NCBI GenBank assembly: GCA_947495125.1
Contig: CANLXL010000009.1
Span: 62,001-126,000, forward strand
Direction: 5' to 3'
DNA length: 64,000 nt
DNA from: an uncultured Flaviramulus sp.
GTDB lineage: Bacteria; Bacteroidota; Bacteroidia; Flavobacteriales; Flavobacteriaceae
In this document: piece by piece, positions 9,006 to 18,227 of the stretch
Layout of the letters: each line of letters begins with the position of its first letter
Position numbering within the stretch: position 1 is the stretch's first letter
Made by a program: the position numbers and the translations under genes
Notes under the pieces: model-generated
Told to the model about the DNA's origin: nothing
What the model saw: the letters and a program-made list of their open reading frames with translations, nothing else
Database searches by the model: none

Positions 9006-10490
9006 TTAATATTTTGCCGATTTTCCTTTAGACAAAGAATTTTTTATAAAATCCCTTAAATCGTCATTTGCTGAAATTAAATCTTCATGGCGTAAATACA
9101 TCATATGTCCACTTCTGTAGCCTTTAAATGTAAAACGATCTTTCATTTTACCACTTGGATCCACCTGCCACATGGTATATTTGGCTCCAAAATATGTTGT
9201 AGCTCCATCATAATATCCGGATTGGGTAAGTACCTTTAAATAGGGGTTTTGAGCCATGGCTTGCCTCAAATTTTCTCTGGTGTTATCGTTTCTTCGATCC
9301 CAGGGGTGCACATCTCCAAACATATTATACTTCACATCAGTCTTAAAATTAAGATGGTTTTTTATATAATAATTTATCGCGGGTGTGAACGAATGCATCC
9401 ATGATGTTAGTTCCGCACTATAATCAGGACTATTTCCGGATTCGGTTTTATCAATACCCAAATACCTGGAGTCTAAACGACCAATGGTTTGCCCGGTTTT
9501 ATCGCGTAGTAAATCTTTCCAAAAAAAGCTGGTCGAAACATCTAAGTTATTTTGCAAAATAGATTTTTCACTAAGCCCTGAATAATAAGACATTTTTTTG
9601 GCGACTTGCAATTTTTCCTCTTTAGAAATAAAGCCACCTTTAGCGAGTGCAGGCATTAGTGTTTCAATAGCATATTCTTCAACCTCGGGAAGAATTTCGA
9701 GTAAATCTTTTTGCTGTAAATTACTGGGTAGTGCTTTCTGATACCATGCAGCCGCAGTAAAATATGGAAGATTTAGCGAAGAATAAACAGGCTGACTTGT
9801 GCTATAAAGTTTGTAGTCGGCTGGAGACACTAAAATAACACCGTTTAAATACATCCATTGTTGGTTTTGTAAAGCATTGGCTAACCCCATAACACGTGTA
9901 CCACCATAACTTTCACCGATTATGTATTTCGGTGATTCCCAACGGTTTTTTCTGGTAACAAATGTATTTATCCATTCGGCTAAATATTTAATATCAGCAT
10001 TAATACCAAAAAAGGATGCTCTGTCAGGTAATTTTCCCTCCTTATTAGGGATCATTCTGGAATATCCGGTATTAACTGGATTAACATAAACAATGTCTGC
10101 CACATCTAATATAGAATTAGGATTGTTTTTTACACCATAGGGCTGTACGGGGTATCCCTCGTCGTCAATCTTTAATACTTTCGGACCAGTATAGGCAATA
10201 TGCATCCAAACGGAGGCAGACCCCGGTCCGCCATTAAATGAAATAACTAAAGGCCTGTTGGCTTTATCTTTAATATTGTTGCGCTCATAATAGGTGTAAA
10301 AAAGTGTCGCCGTGGGTTCTCCTTTTTTATTCCAAACGGGCTGAGTTCCTGTTGTTGCGGTATACGAAAAACTAATCCCCTTAACCGTAGTATTATGTGT
10401 TGTTACGACCATCGTATCGGTTGGAATAGTTAACTTTTGGCTAAAGCAAAGTGACGAGCCTAAAAGAAAAAGGCATAATAATTTTTTCAT
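9006..10490 (-). CDS. Secreted S10-family serine carboxypeptidase
   Basis: 494 residues with a Sec signal peptide (cleavage near the LCFSQ at 14-18). Family hallmarks are the oxyanion stretch FNGGPGSASVW (85-95), the nucleophile Ser194 in GESYGGTR, and the probable triad residues Asp428 (GYYDGATTYFGA) and His462 (RSGHMMYLRHED). S10 enzymes remove C-terminal residues from peptides; this one should act in the periplasm or outside. It stands alone, converging on the terminator shared with the M61 peptidase. Confidence 0.93.
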   Translation of the reverse strand: MKKLLCLFLLGSSLCFSQKLTIPTDTMVVTTHNTTVKGISFSYTATTGTQPVWNKKGEPTATLFYTYYERNNIKDKANRPLVISFNGGPGSASVWMHIAYTGPKVLKIDDEGYPVQPYGVKNNPNSILDVADIVYVNPVNTGYSRMIPNKEGKLPDRASFFGINADIKYLAEWINTFVTRKNRWESPKYIIGESYGGTRVMGLANALQNQQWMYLNGVILVSPADYKLYSTSQPVYSSLNLPYFTAAAWYQKALPSNLQQKDLLEILPEVEEYAIETLMPALAKGGFISKEEKLQVAKKMSYYSGLSEKSILQNNLDVSTSFFWKDLLRDKTGQTIGRLDSRYLGIDKTESGNSPDYSAELTSWMHSFTPAINYYIKNHLNFKTDVKYNMFGDVHPWDRRNDNTRENLRQAMAQNPYLKVLTQSGYYDGATTYFGAKYTMWQVDPSGKMKDRFTFKGYRSGHMMYLRHEDLISANDDLRDFIKNSLSKGKSAKY

Positions 10491-10550
10491 ATAAAAATGT
10501 TGTTTTAATTAGCGGGATTAAAGGTAATTAATACAAATGGTAATTTTTTG

Positions 10551-11315
10551 TTAAAACTTTTCGAAAACCCCTAACCCAAATAATGCAAAGTCATATTTTA
10601 CGGGATCATTGATGTCTAATGCCCTAAGCGAACTATCCAATTCAAATAGTGCTTTAGCATCATTTTGTTTTCGTTTTAAAAGCCCTAATTTTCTAGCCAC
10701 ATTACCCGAATGTACATCAAGCGGGCAGGAGAGTTGAGAAGGAGACAAACTTTTCCAGATACCAAAGTCGACACCTGTGTTGTCTGGTCTTACCATCCAA
10801 CGTAAAAACATATTAATGCGTTTTGCGGCTGAATTTTTTAACGGATCACTAACATGTTTTTGTGTTCTTGCCAAGTGCTCTATTTCAAAAAAAGTGCGCT
10901 TAAATTTTGAAATTGAGCTTTGAAGTGTGTGTGTTTCCAAATGTTTGGCAAATATTGATTCCAAACCATTATGGTTTTTATAAATATGTTTGAGCGATTT
11001 TATAAATTGAATACAGTCATCACCATTAAAAGTACGGTGCACAAAGGGTTGTAACTTTTCTAAATCCGAAGTTGCATGATTTATGATAAAATCATAGGGC
11101 GAATTATCGAGGAGGGTCATTAATCGTTTTGCATTATTAATGATGCTTTTTCGGTTTCCCCATGCAATGGTAGCGGTTAGAAATCCTGATATTTCTATAT
11201 CTTCTTTTAAAGAAAACCGATGTGGTATCTGGATAGGATCGCTCTCAATAAATTTAGGGTTATTGTATTGCTCGACCTTGATATCGAGAAACGTTTTAAG
11301 TTCTTCTCTGTCCAA
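10551..11315 (-). CDS. TIGR02757 (DUF2400) family protein
   Basis: 254 residues, full family length, recognised by FSLKEDIEISGFLTATIAWG, WMVRPDNTGVDFGIWK and the LDVHSGNVARKLGLL motif. The latter resembles the helix-hairpin-helix of DNA glycosylase folds, so a nucleic-acid role is plausible but unproven. No signal peptide. It is divergent from the Gfo/Idh gene and separated from the downstream S10 gene by 60 bases. Confidence 0.85.
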   Translation of the reverse strand: MDREELKTFLDIKVEQYNNPKFIESDPIQIPHRFSLKEDIEISGFLTATIAWGNRKSIINNAKRLMTLLDNSPYDFIINHATSDLEKLQPFVHRTFNGDDCIQFIKSLKHIYKNHNGLESIFAKHLETHTLQSSISKFKRTFFEIEHLARTQKHVSDPLKNSAAKRINMFLRWMVRPDNTGVDFGIWKSLSPSQLSCPLDVHSGNVARKLGLLKRKQNDAKALFELDSSLRALDINDPVKYDFALFGLGVFEKF

Positions 11316-11446
11316 TCTATAAATTTGAATGTAAAAATAAACCTTTTATATCGGTCAGGATAATGTATTATGTGCTAATCATTAAAATTGAATATCTTAG
11401 CGTGTTCAGTATATCCAATCATTTATTATCATTAAAGTCACCATCC

Positions 11447-12550
11447 ATGTTGCATAGATATTTATTTACGTTTTGCCTAGCCTTATTCATGTCATTAAGC
11501 CTGTTTGCTCAAAAAAAGATTATTAAGGTTGGCGTAGTAGGACTAACCCATAGTCATGTACACCAAATTCTTGGAAGAGAAGATCAAGGAGATATAAAAA
11601 TTGTAGGTATTGTGGAGCCCGATATCGCTTTAGCAGAACGTTATTCTAAGTTATATAAATATCCAATGAGTATGGTCTATAATACTATTGAAGATATGAT
11701 CAACGCTACAAACCCTGAAGCTGTTACTGCATTTAATTCCATTTATGGACATTTAGAGGTTGTGGAGGTTTGTGCGCCGCTAGGGATACATGTTATGGTC
11801 GAAAAACCGTTGGCCGTAAGTTTAAAGCATGCCAGGAAAATGGAAGGTCTCGCTAAGAAACACCAAATATATTTACTAACTAATTATGAGACAACCTGGT
11901 ATCCATCCAATCACAAGGCGTACGATGTAGTTGCATCGGGAAAGATAGGTGATATCCGTAAGGTTGTCATTAGGGATGGGCATAAGGGCCCAAAAAAAAT
12001 AGGTGTAAACAGCGAGTTTTTAGAATGGTTAACAGACCCTGTTTTAAATGGAGGAGGTGCTCTTATGGATTTTGGGTGTTATGGTGCTAATTTAATTACC
12101 TGGCTACATGGTGGTAAAAAACCAATGTCCGTTACAGCAGTAACCCAGCAGCAGCAGCCGGAAAATAATCCGAAGGTTGATGATGATGCCACCATCATTT
12201 TAACATACCCTAAATCTAATGCTATTATACAAGCCTCATGGGATTGGCCTATTGGTAGAAAAGACATGGAAATTTACGGACTTCAGGGCGCCATTTATGC
12301 GGATACCGGAAATGACCTTCGTATTAGAATATCAACGGGGTATAGCGACTATGAAGAAGAGTCATTTAAGCTAGCACCCAGAGAAGCACCATACCATGAT
12401 CCGTTTGCTTTATTTGCTGCGGTGATACACAATGAAATTACCCTAAAGCCATTCGCTTTATCCTCCTTGGAAAATAATATGATCGTAACGGAGATTCTTG
12501 AAGCAGCAAGTAAAAGTGCTAAAACTAATAAAACGGTTAAGATAAAATGA
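11447..12550 (+). CDS. Exported Gfo/Idh/MocA-family oxidoreductase
   Basis: 367 residues from ATG 11447. I prefer this start because it begins a clear Sec signal peptide (LHRYLFTFCLALFMSLSLFAQ); the upstream in-frame extension starting 11363 is not signal-like. The Rossmann motif IKVGVVGLTHSHVHQ follows directly, then the family motif VMVEKPLAVSLKHARKM and a C-terminal alpha/beta domain (LNGGGALMDFGCYGANLITW). Family enzymes oxidise or reduce sugars with NAD(P). An exported NAD enzyme is unusual; related exported members in Bacteroidota act on glycans with a tightly bound cofactor. The substrate is not predictable. Confidence 0.88.
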   Translation: MLHRYLFTFCLALFMSLSLFAQKKIIKVGVVGLTHSHVHQILGREDQGDIKIVGIVEPDIALAERYSKLYKYPMSMVYNTIEDMINATNPEAVTAFNSIYGHLEVVEVCAPLGIHVMVEKPLAVSLKHARKMEGLAKKHQIYLLTNYETTWYPSNHKAYDVVASGKIGDIRKVVIRDGHKGPKKIGVNSEFLEWLTDPVLNGGGALMDFGCYGANLITWLHGGKKPMSVTAVTQQQQPENNPKVDDDATIILTYPKSNAIIQASWDWPIGRKDMEIYGLQGAIYADTGNDLRIRISTGYSDYEEESFKLAPREAPYHDPFALFAAVIHNEITLKPFALSSLENNMIVTEILEAASKSAKTNKTVKIK

Positions 12551-12573
12551 AGTCATTACGGATTTGAGACTGT

Positions 12574-13236
12574 TTAACTCACAATCTTTCCATCGACCAT
12601 GGTTAACTTTCTATCGGCAAGATTGGCCAATTCTTCATTGTGTGTTACAATGACGAATGTTTGTCCGAATTCGTCACGCAACTTAAAAAAAAGACTGTGT
12701 AAGGTTTCAGCAGATTCGCTATCTAAATTACCAGATGGTTCATCGGCAAAAATTAAATCAGGGTTATTTATTAAAGCTCTTGCAACGGCAACACGCTGTT
12801 GTTCGCCTCCGGAAAGTTCATTGGGCTTATGATCATGCCTATCCGACAAACCTAAAAAATCCAAGAGCTCTTTGGCACGTTTTTCAGCATGATTTTTTTT
12901 TGTTCCCTTAATAAATGCGGGCAAACATACATTTTCCAATGCAGTAAATTCGGGAAGAAGTTGATGAAACTGAAAGATAAAACCGATGTGCTCATTTCTG
13001 AATTTAGCCAATGCTTTATCATTAAGTGTATTGATATCGATACCATTTATACTAAGGTCGAAAGCGGTTTTTTTTGAAGCTCTGTCTAAAGTTCCTAAAA
13101 TTTGTAATAGGGTCGTTTTTCCAGCTCCGGAAGCACCAACAATGGATACGATTTCACCTTTTTTAACATGAATATCTACGCCTTTAAGAACTTGTAAATC
13201 ATCATAATATTTATGTATGTTTTTTGCTTGGATCAT
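12574..13236 (-). CDS. LolD/MacB-type ABC transporter ATP-binding protein
   Basis: 220 residues, a single ABC ATPase domain: Walker [10 protein letters not shown] (34-42), signature [15 protein letters not shown], Walker [14 protein letters not shown] and H-loop VTHNEE. The close match to LolD/MacB-type subunits suggests it drives lipoprotein release or a related extrusion with an integral FtsX-like partner. No permease is adjacent, so the partner is encoded elsewhere, as often in this phylum. Monocistronic. Confidence 0.88.
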   Translation of the reverse strand: MIQAKNIHKYYDDLQVLKGVDIHVKKGEIVSIVGASGAGKTTLLQILGTLDRASKKTAFDLSINGIDINTLNDKALAKFRNEHIGFIFQFHQLLPEFTALENVCLPAFIKGTKKNHAEKRAKELLDFLGLSDRHDHKPNELSGGEQQRVAVARALINNPDLIFADEPSGNLDSESAETLHSLFFKLRDEFGQTFVIVTHNEELANLADRKLTMVDGKIVS

Positions 13237-13405
13237 ATTGAATTAATAAGAGCTGTGAATTTAATACTTTATCATGTGATGTACAATTAAGAATCGTTTT
13301 TATTGTCATCTCCATTATATACTTTATATTTAATTAAAATATGCCTGATTAATGCATTTATAGGCTATTTTTATACCAAAATAGCACTTTTAAAATTTAA
13401 AGAAT

Positions 13406-13993
13406 ATGCCATATAAAAGTTTTGAGGAATACAACATGAAGGTCACCGACGATGTGAAGAATCGCTATAAGAATATTATTGAGGATTTAGGAGAAAACAC
13501 AGAAAGAGATGGCTTATTAAAAACACCGGAACGCGCGGCAAAGGCCATGCAGTTTTTAACACAGGGTTATCACCAGGATCCTGTCGAAATCCTCAAGGGT
13601 GCAATGTTTAAAGAGTTGTATAACGAAATGGTAATTGTGAAAGATATCGAATTATATTCCCTTTGTGAGCATCATATTCTACCGTTTTTTGGTAAAGCAC
13701 ATATCGCATATATTCCGGATGGATATATCGTCGGTTTAAGTAAATTACCCAGAATTGTTGATGTTTTTGCCAGGCGTTTACAGGTGCAGGAGCGTTTAAC
13801 CGAACAGATTTTAGACTGTGTTAATGATACATTGAAACCCCAGGGTGTTGCTGTTGTTATTGAGGCTTCACATATGTGTATGATGATGCGCGGTGTACAA
13901 AAACAAAATTCTATTACGACGACATCCGGATTTAGAGGGCAATTTGAAAAAATAGAAACCAGAAACGAGTTTTTAAAATTAATTGGTAAATAA
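13406..13993 (+). CDS. folE: GTP cyclohydrolase I
   Basis: 195 residues, type IA enzyme that opens GTP to 7,8-dihydroneopterin triphosphate, the first step of folate (and pterin) synthesis. Zinc ligands are visible in [17 protein letters not shown] and [12 protein letters not shown]; the substrate loop [24 protein letters not shown] is intact, and TTTSGFRG closes the active site. Either ATG 13406 or the in-frame ATG 13436 could start it; the first is taken because family N-termini are variable. It is followed 55 bases later by a small membrane protein gene on the same strand. Confidence 0.96.
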   Translation: MPYKSFEEYNMKVTDDVKNRYKNIIEDLGENTERDGLLKTPERAAKAMQFLTQGYHQDPVEILKGAMFKELYNEMVIVKDIELYSLCEHHILPFFGKAHIAYIPDGYIVGLSKLPRIVDVFARRLQVQERLTEQILDCVNDTLKPQGVAVVIEASHMCMMMRGVQKQNSITTTSGFRGQFEKIETRNEFLKLIGK

Positions 13994-14048
13994 CGTATTC
14001 TTTTTGGTATGCTTCTTGTTTTAAGTCCTTTATACAAATAATGAGTTC

Positions 14049-14333
14049 ATGAGTAAATACAAAATACTACTGCTTAGCATTGTTTTTGATGCTATAGGAT
14101 ACCTTTCATTTCTAATTCCCGGAATCGGAGAGTTTTCAGATATTGTTTGGGCGCCGCTGTCTGGATATTTGATGACCAGACTTTATAAGGGAAAACCTGG
14201 AAAAATAGCCGGAGTTGTTTCCGTGATAGAGGAAGCACTACCTGGACTGGATGTCATTCCAACGTTTACATTGATGTGGTTGTATACCTATGTTTTTAAA
14301 TCCGGTAAAGAACATACTGTTATCGACCAATAA
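14049..14333 (+). CDS. Small conserved membrane protein
   Basis: 94 residues with two or three hydrophobic segments (about 5-22, 30-44, 74-86). The conserved-looking motif GLDVIPTFTLMWLYTYVF near the end suggests a real family of small flavobacterial membrane proteins, but I know no function. It follows folE by 55 bases and may share its transcript; a hairpin at 14455-14488 lies behind it. Confidence 0.7.
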   Translation: MSKYKILLLSIVFDAIGYLSFLIPGIGEFSDIVWAPLSGYLMTRLYKGKPGKIAGVVSVIEEALPGLDVIPTFTLMWLYTYVFKSGKEHTVIDQ

Positions 14334-14454
14334 AAGGCTTTAGTTTTTAACCAAGGACTTATAAATAGCAGGGCTCATTTATTTTTGTTTTCAGATTATT
14401 GATACGAAATTCCATTCTTAACAAATTTCCGGTAAATATGAAGATTATCTAATG

Positions 14455-14488
14455 ACTCCTGCTCAAAATCGTTATTTTGAGCAGGAGT
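14455..14488. terminator. Hairpin between convergent genes
   Basis: A perfect 15-bp stem (14455-14469 with 14474-14488, ACTCCTGCTCAAAAT) and the loop CGTT. It lacks a clean T-run, but it lies between the converging folE group and the TonB receptor gene, so termination in both directions is likely. Confidence 0.65.
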
Positions 14489-14559
14489 ATTATAAAAATA
14501 ACATATAGTGCTTTTTTAATATATATGACCCTTGGACCAAGCCCTAATTCACATTTTTT

Positions 14560-16815
14560 CTACAGAAAATAATGTAATGACAAATTAATATTTCTTCCCA
14601 TATTAAAAATACCATCTGGTTTTAGTCTTGATAAGTGGTTGATATAAGTCTTATTGGTAAGGTTAGTACCGGAGATTGCAATGCTTAAATCGTTGTTCAA
14701 TAATTTAATGCGACCACCAAAGCCTGCACTAAGTAAATTAAAGCTCCTTGTTGAGGTTTCAAAAGTACTTACCTTGTTTTGAGTAAACGACGATCTAAGC
14801 TTGAGAAAGGCATAGGCTTGTTTTAACCAAGGTTGTTCAAACTCTACACGTACAATATTGTTTAAAGTATTCGCAGGTATTAATGGTAAATAATCGCCAT
14901 TATCCTGTTTTCCTGTAATCATTTCAAAACTCGATTCAACGTGTAGCCAATCCAAAGGATGTGGATGTAAATGAAATCCGAATTCCCCGCCATATAATTT
15001 GGCGTCATCTTGCAAATAAACAAATACAGGGTCTTCATCAACAAATTCACCATTTGGGGAAAGAAAAATGTAATTATTAATGGTATTATAAAACCCATTG
15101 GCAAATAATTCCAAATGTTTATTTTGAAATTCTAAAGACACATCGGTTTGAAAATTCTGTTCACTTTTCAAATTACTATTTCCAATTTCATAACGATTGG
15201 TCCCTTCGTGTGTGCCATCGGATGTCAATTCTGATAAGTTTGGCGCTCTAAACCCGGTTGCGAAATTGACTCGGGCAGTCATATTTTTTAAAATATCTGT
15301 TTTTACACCAAGGGCACCATTAAAACTGTTGAAATCTCTATGTATTCCTGAATTGACATCAATGTGCCTGATATCGTAACGTGCTCCAAGCTGTATATCT
15401 GCTTTTTCGAAATGTATATGCGATGTTGCTAAAACACCAAAATCGTTTGTAGTCGCATCCGGAATTAAGGTTTCTTCTCCATAATTTGTATTCACTTGAT
15501 TCATCCCTTGTATCCCAACAATGGTTTCAAATTTCCCCAAGTCCGGTAGGTTGTATTTGATATCATAATTTAGTGTTTTGAGTTTCATGTGAAGGGCTGC
15601 TTCCAAGGCTTCGGCGTTTTCATGGTCTTCATCGTCTTCATCATGACCATCATCGTCTTCGTCATGATCTTCATCCCCATGGTCCTCATCATGATGATGC
15701 TCTTCAAACTCTTTCCTATCATTATAAATGAAACCTAAATTGATATCCAATTTGGAATTATTAAAAAACATTGTCGATTTAGAACTAAATACATGATTGG
15801 TGATATTTTGGTAGGGTAGTAGCGGTGTTCTATTTGTAGATTGCTCCCCGATCTCTTCAGGAATACCAAGTTTGGCATTGTTCATATTATAGCGAAATTC
15901 GGTTTTAAAAGCATTTTTTTGATACCCGACACCAGCCTTAAAGTCTTGCTCGCGAAACCGGGTATTGGTTATCCGGTAATCCTTGGTTTTATAATCGGAA
16001 TGTTCAGTAAGACTTCCTCTAAATAAAAATTTAAAATTGTTTGCTGAAGATTTGTACCCCGCATTGGTGTTATATCCTTGTGTATTACTAAAATACGTTG
16101 CTTCAAAATCACCGGAGCTTTCATTATTATTGGCAAAACGTTCCGGATTAAGGTAGAGCACGCCTCCAATGGCATCGCTACCGTAGAGCAGAGATGCAGG
16201 ACCTTTAATAACTTCTACACTTTCGATACCGGCACCGCTAACACCCAAACCATGTTCGCTACCAAATTGTTGGTTTTCCAAGCGAACACCCTGGGTATAG
16301 ACTAAAACACGATTTGCACTTAAGCCTCGAATTACAGGTTTTCCAATGCTTAAGCCCGTTGAAATACTTTCCACACCAGGAATATTGGTCATGCCATCAG
16401 ATAAGGTTATGGCACCGTTGGCTTTTAAATGTTCAAGGGTTTTATGTTCCACTTTCATTACGTTATCGCGTTGTAACTTATGAAAAGGAGTTGAAACAAT
16501 AATACTCTCCATTTCTATGACAGAAGGGACAAGGTGTATGGTAAGGTTGTTGTTGTGAGGTATTGTAATGGCTAAAGATTGTGTTTCATAGCCTATCATT
16601 GAAAACAAAATATTATGTTTCCCTGAAGGTAAGTTTTTCAGGGTAAATACCCCGTCCTCATTTGAGGTGGTTCCTTTTTCAAGACTCGGTAAATAAATAT
16701 TGACGAGGGATAGGTTTTTCTGAGAGCTACCATCGATAATCACTCCCGTTATTTTGTTTTGACTATATATTGTTGTGATTGCCAGTAATAACAATATATT
16801 TAAATATAATTTCAT
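14560..16815 (-). CDS. TonB-dependent receptor with His/Asp-rich loop, probable metal uptake
   Basis: 751 residues. A signal peptide is followed by a CarboxypepD_reg-like beta-sandwich (about 20-105), the plug domain (about 115-225; the ISTGLSIGKPVIRGLSANRV region) and a 22-stranded barrel ending in the aromatic HYFL. An extracellular insert around residues 370-405 is extremely rich in His, Asp and Glu (EEHHHDEDHGDEDHDEDD and onward), as in zinc receptors of the ZnuD type, which points to capture of a divalent metal. It is the last gene of a three-gene operon with two small proteins. Substrate choice (zinc, or possibly copper or cobalt) is inference. Confidence 0.88.
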   Translation of the reverse strand: MKLYLNILLLLAITTIYSQNKITGVIIDGSSQKNLSLVNIYLPSLEKGTTSNEDGVFTLKNLPSGKHNILFSMIGYETQSLAITIPHNNNLTIHLVPSVIEMESIIVSTPFHKLQRDNVMKVEHKTLEHLKANGAITLSDGMTNIPGVESISTGLSIGKPVIRGLSANRVLVYTQGVRLENQQFGSEHGLGVSGAGIESVEVIKGPASLLYGSDAIGGVLYLNPERFANNNESSGDFEATYFSNTQGYNTNAGYKSSANNFKFLFRGSLTEHSDYKTKDYRITNTRFREQDFKAGVGYQKNAFKTEFRYNMNNAKLGIPEEIGEQSTNRTPLLPYQNITNHVFSSKSTMFFNNSKLDINLGFIYNDRKEFEEHHHDEDHGDEDHDEDDDGHDEDDEDHENAEALEAALHMKLKTLNYDIKYNLPDLGKFETIVGIQGMNQVNTNYGEETLIPDATTNDFGVLATSHIHFEKADIQLGARYDIRHIDVNSGIHRDFNSFNGALGVKTDILKNMTARVNFATGFRAPNLSELTSDGTHEGTNRYEIGNSNLKSEQNFQTDVSLEFQNKHLELFANGFYNTINNYIFLSPNGEFVDEDPVFVYLQDDAKLYGGEFGFHLHPHPLDWLHVESSFEMITGKQDNGDYLPLIPANTLNNIVRVEFEQPWLKQAYAFLKLRSSFTQNKVSTFETSTRSFNLLSAGFGGRIKLLNNDLSIAISGTNLTNKTYINHLSRLKPDGIFNMGRNINLSLHYFL

Positions 16816-16926
16816 GGTGAATAATTTGTTGGTTTTGTCTTTTGGTTATCTTTTGGGACAATAGACTAAAACCTAGTTAACTTAATAATTAATTAGAGCT
16901 GAAAAAATCGGCATTTGATCTAAGTA

Positions 16927-17259
16927 TTAAATTAATGATGGCGGACCACGAAGTGAATAGTGTAGGCGTTGGTATTTGCTTAAAAAATGGTATTGAGATG
17001 ATATTTGTCGTGATTCTTTTTTTGGTACAAAGAATTCAACCTGGAGCAGACCATAGGTGAAATTCGTAGTTAATTTGAATTTATAAAATTCACAATCCAA
17101 ATCTATTTCATGTAAATGTGTGGCCTTTTCACCTAAACACACCTTATGAGTATGGTGTTCAAAGATATGAGCAAATTTTACAGCATAAGGAAGCACTAAT
17201 ACTGCAATTAATACATAGATTGCGATTTTAGAAACACTATGTTCTCTTAGCAATTTCAC
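16927..17259 (-). CDS. Small membrane-anchored protein with His/Cys motif
   Basis: 110 residues. One N-terminal membrane segment (about 12-30) is followed by HIFEHHTHKVCLGEKATHLH and DLDCEFYKF, giving seven histidines and two cysteines in about 35 residues, a plausible metal-binding patch. The C-terminus ends LRGPPSLI, a tail seen in small proteins encoded before metal-type TonB receptors in flavobacteria. The start is GTG, overlapping the stop of the preceding gene by one base (TAGTG), so translation is coupled. It is 111 bases before the TonB receptor. No proven function. Confidence 0.75.
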   Translation of the reverse strand: MKLLREHSVSKIAIYVLIAVLVLPYAVKFAHIFEHHTHKVCLGEKATHLHEIDLDCEFYKFKLTTNFTYGLLQVEFFVPKKESRQISSQYHFLSKYQRLHYSLRGPPSLI

Positions 17260-17561
17260 TAATTAAGAAAACGTTTAAATCCAATTCTACGTAACATTTT
17301 CTTTTCAAAGTTCCAGAAGAACTTATATTGACCAAAGAGCCACCCGAAACCTACAAGCATAAACTGGTAAACGATGAAAAGTAAAATAATTCGCAAGGTC
17401 CAATATCCAAATGCACTAAATGTTTCGGGATTAATATTTAAGTAGCTTAAAATAGGTTTTCCAATAACAGAAGCTGTAGAACCGGTAACAGCGAATACAA
17501 CCAGAATGACTATAATTTGGAAGTTAGAATCTATGCCCCAGCGCTCTTTTAATTTTTTCAC
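17259..17561 (-). CDS. DUF6787 family membrane protein
   Basis: 100 residues with two membrane helices (about 14-36 and 48-76) after a basic start (KKLKERWGIDSNFQI) and before a basic C-terminus (NFEKKMLRRIGFKRF). I recognise this as the family now called DUF6787 in flavobacteria; the older label diacylglyceryl transferase for it has no support in the sequence. It heads the operon with the His-rich small protein and the TonB receptor. Confidence 0.75.
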   Translation of the reverse strand: MKKLKERWGIDSNFQIIVILVVFAVTGSTASVIGKPILSYLNINPETFSAFGYWTLRIILLFIVYQFMLVGFGWLFGQYKFFWNFEKKMLRRIGFKRFLN

Positions 17562-17578
17562 AATTACAATTTAAAAAG

Positions 17579-17586
17579 CAAAAGTA
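17579..17586 (-). promoter_or_regulatory. -7 promoter element of the TonB receptor operon
   Basis: On the minus strand TACTTTTG matches TAnnTTTG, 18 bases before the DUF6787 ATG. No well-spaced -33 TTG was found. No clear Zur- or Fur-like palindrome was recognised nearby. Confidence 0.4.
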
Positions 17587-17598
17587 ATTAAAAGTGCT

Positions 17599-18042
17599 CT
17601 AAATTCGAGGAACAAAGCCTGCTAATTGTTGCTTATAATTTATCTGAAAGTAAATAAAATAGTTATATAGCTTATAATTAACATCGTAACCATAATCAAT
17701 ATTGGGTTGATAGTCAATTACTAATTCATATAAACTCGGATTGAATCGTTGAGGTTGCATAACCCTGCTATTCCATTCGAGTACCAACTGGCGATTTCTG
17801 TTTTCTAAAAAACTTTGAGTATAATAACCCACAGGTCTTGCTCTGCTTTGTAACCAAATATTAAAGCCGGGTTCAATAATAATGATTTCGTATTCTAACT
17901 CTTCATTGGCAATGGTTACGGTGTCATTCGCAGCTAACGCGAGTTCTTTTTCAGTTTTGTCATTTTGAGGAGTGGTAGTTTTGTAAGTATTGCAACTAAC
18001 CATAAAACCGAAGACGAGCAAGATGTAAATAAATGTTTTCAT
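17599..18042 (-). CDS. DUF6146 family lipoprotein
   Basis: 147 residues with a lipoprotein signal (LLVFGFMVSCNTYKT; lipidation at Cys17). The mature part, with IIIEPGFNIWLQSRARPVGY and VLEWNSRVMQP, matches the family called DUF6146 in Flavobacteriaceae. It should face the periplasm. Role unknown. It precedes the DUF6787 gene by 38 bases, though that gene appears to have its own promoter. Confidence 0.75.
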   Translation of the reverse strand: MKTFIYILLVFGFMVSCNTYKTTTPQNDKTEKELALAANDTVTIANEELEYEIIIIEPGFNIWLQSRARPVGYYTQSFLENRNRQLVLEWNSRVMQPQRFNPSLYELVIDYQPNIDYGYDVNYKLYNYFIYFQINYKQQLAGFVPRI

Positions 18043-18227
18043 AAGTATAATTTTTCTTTTTCAAATATGTGTTTCAATAATTAAGTCGTGAAAGCCCTAA
18101 CTAAATAACACAGGTTTTTGTTTTAAATATACAAAAATCATACCTTAATTCCCTGTTTTTGAGTGTTTTTTAACGAAAAAAAGCCATACATCATGTATGA
18201 CTTTTTTTTTATTCTTTGAATGCGTAT

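Noticed and set aside
11363-11446. Upstream extension of the Gfo/Idh gene
   Set aside because: The added residues precede a clear signal peptide and are not themselves signal-like.
13672-14037. Leftward frame of 121 codons opposite folE
   Set aside because: Lies antisense to the conserved core of GTP cyclohydrolase I and has no recognisable features.
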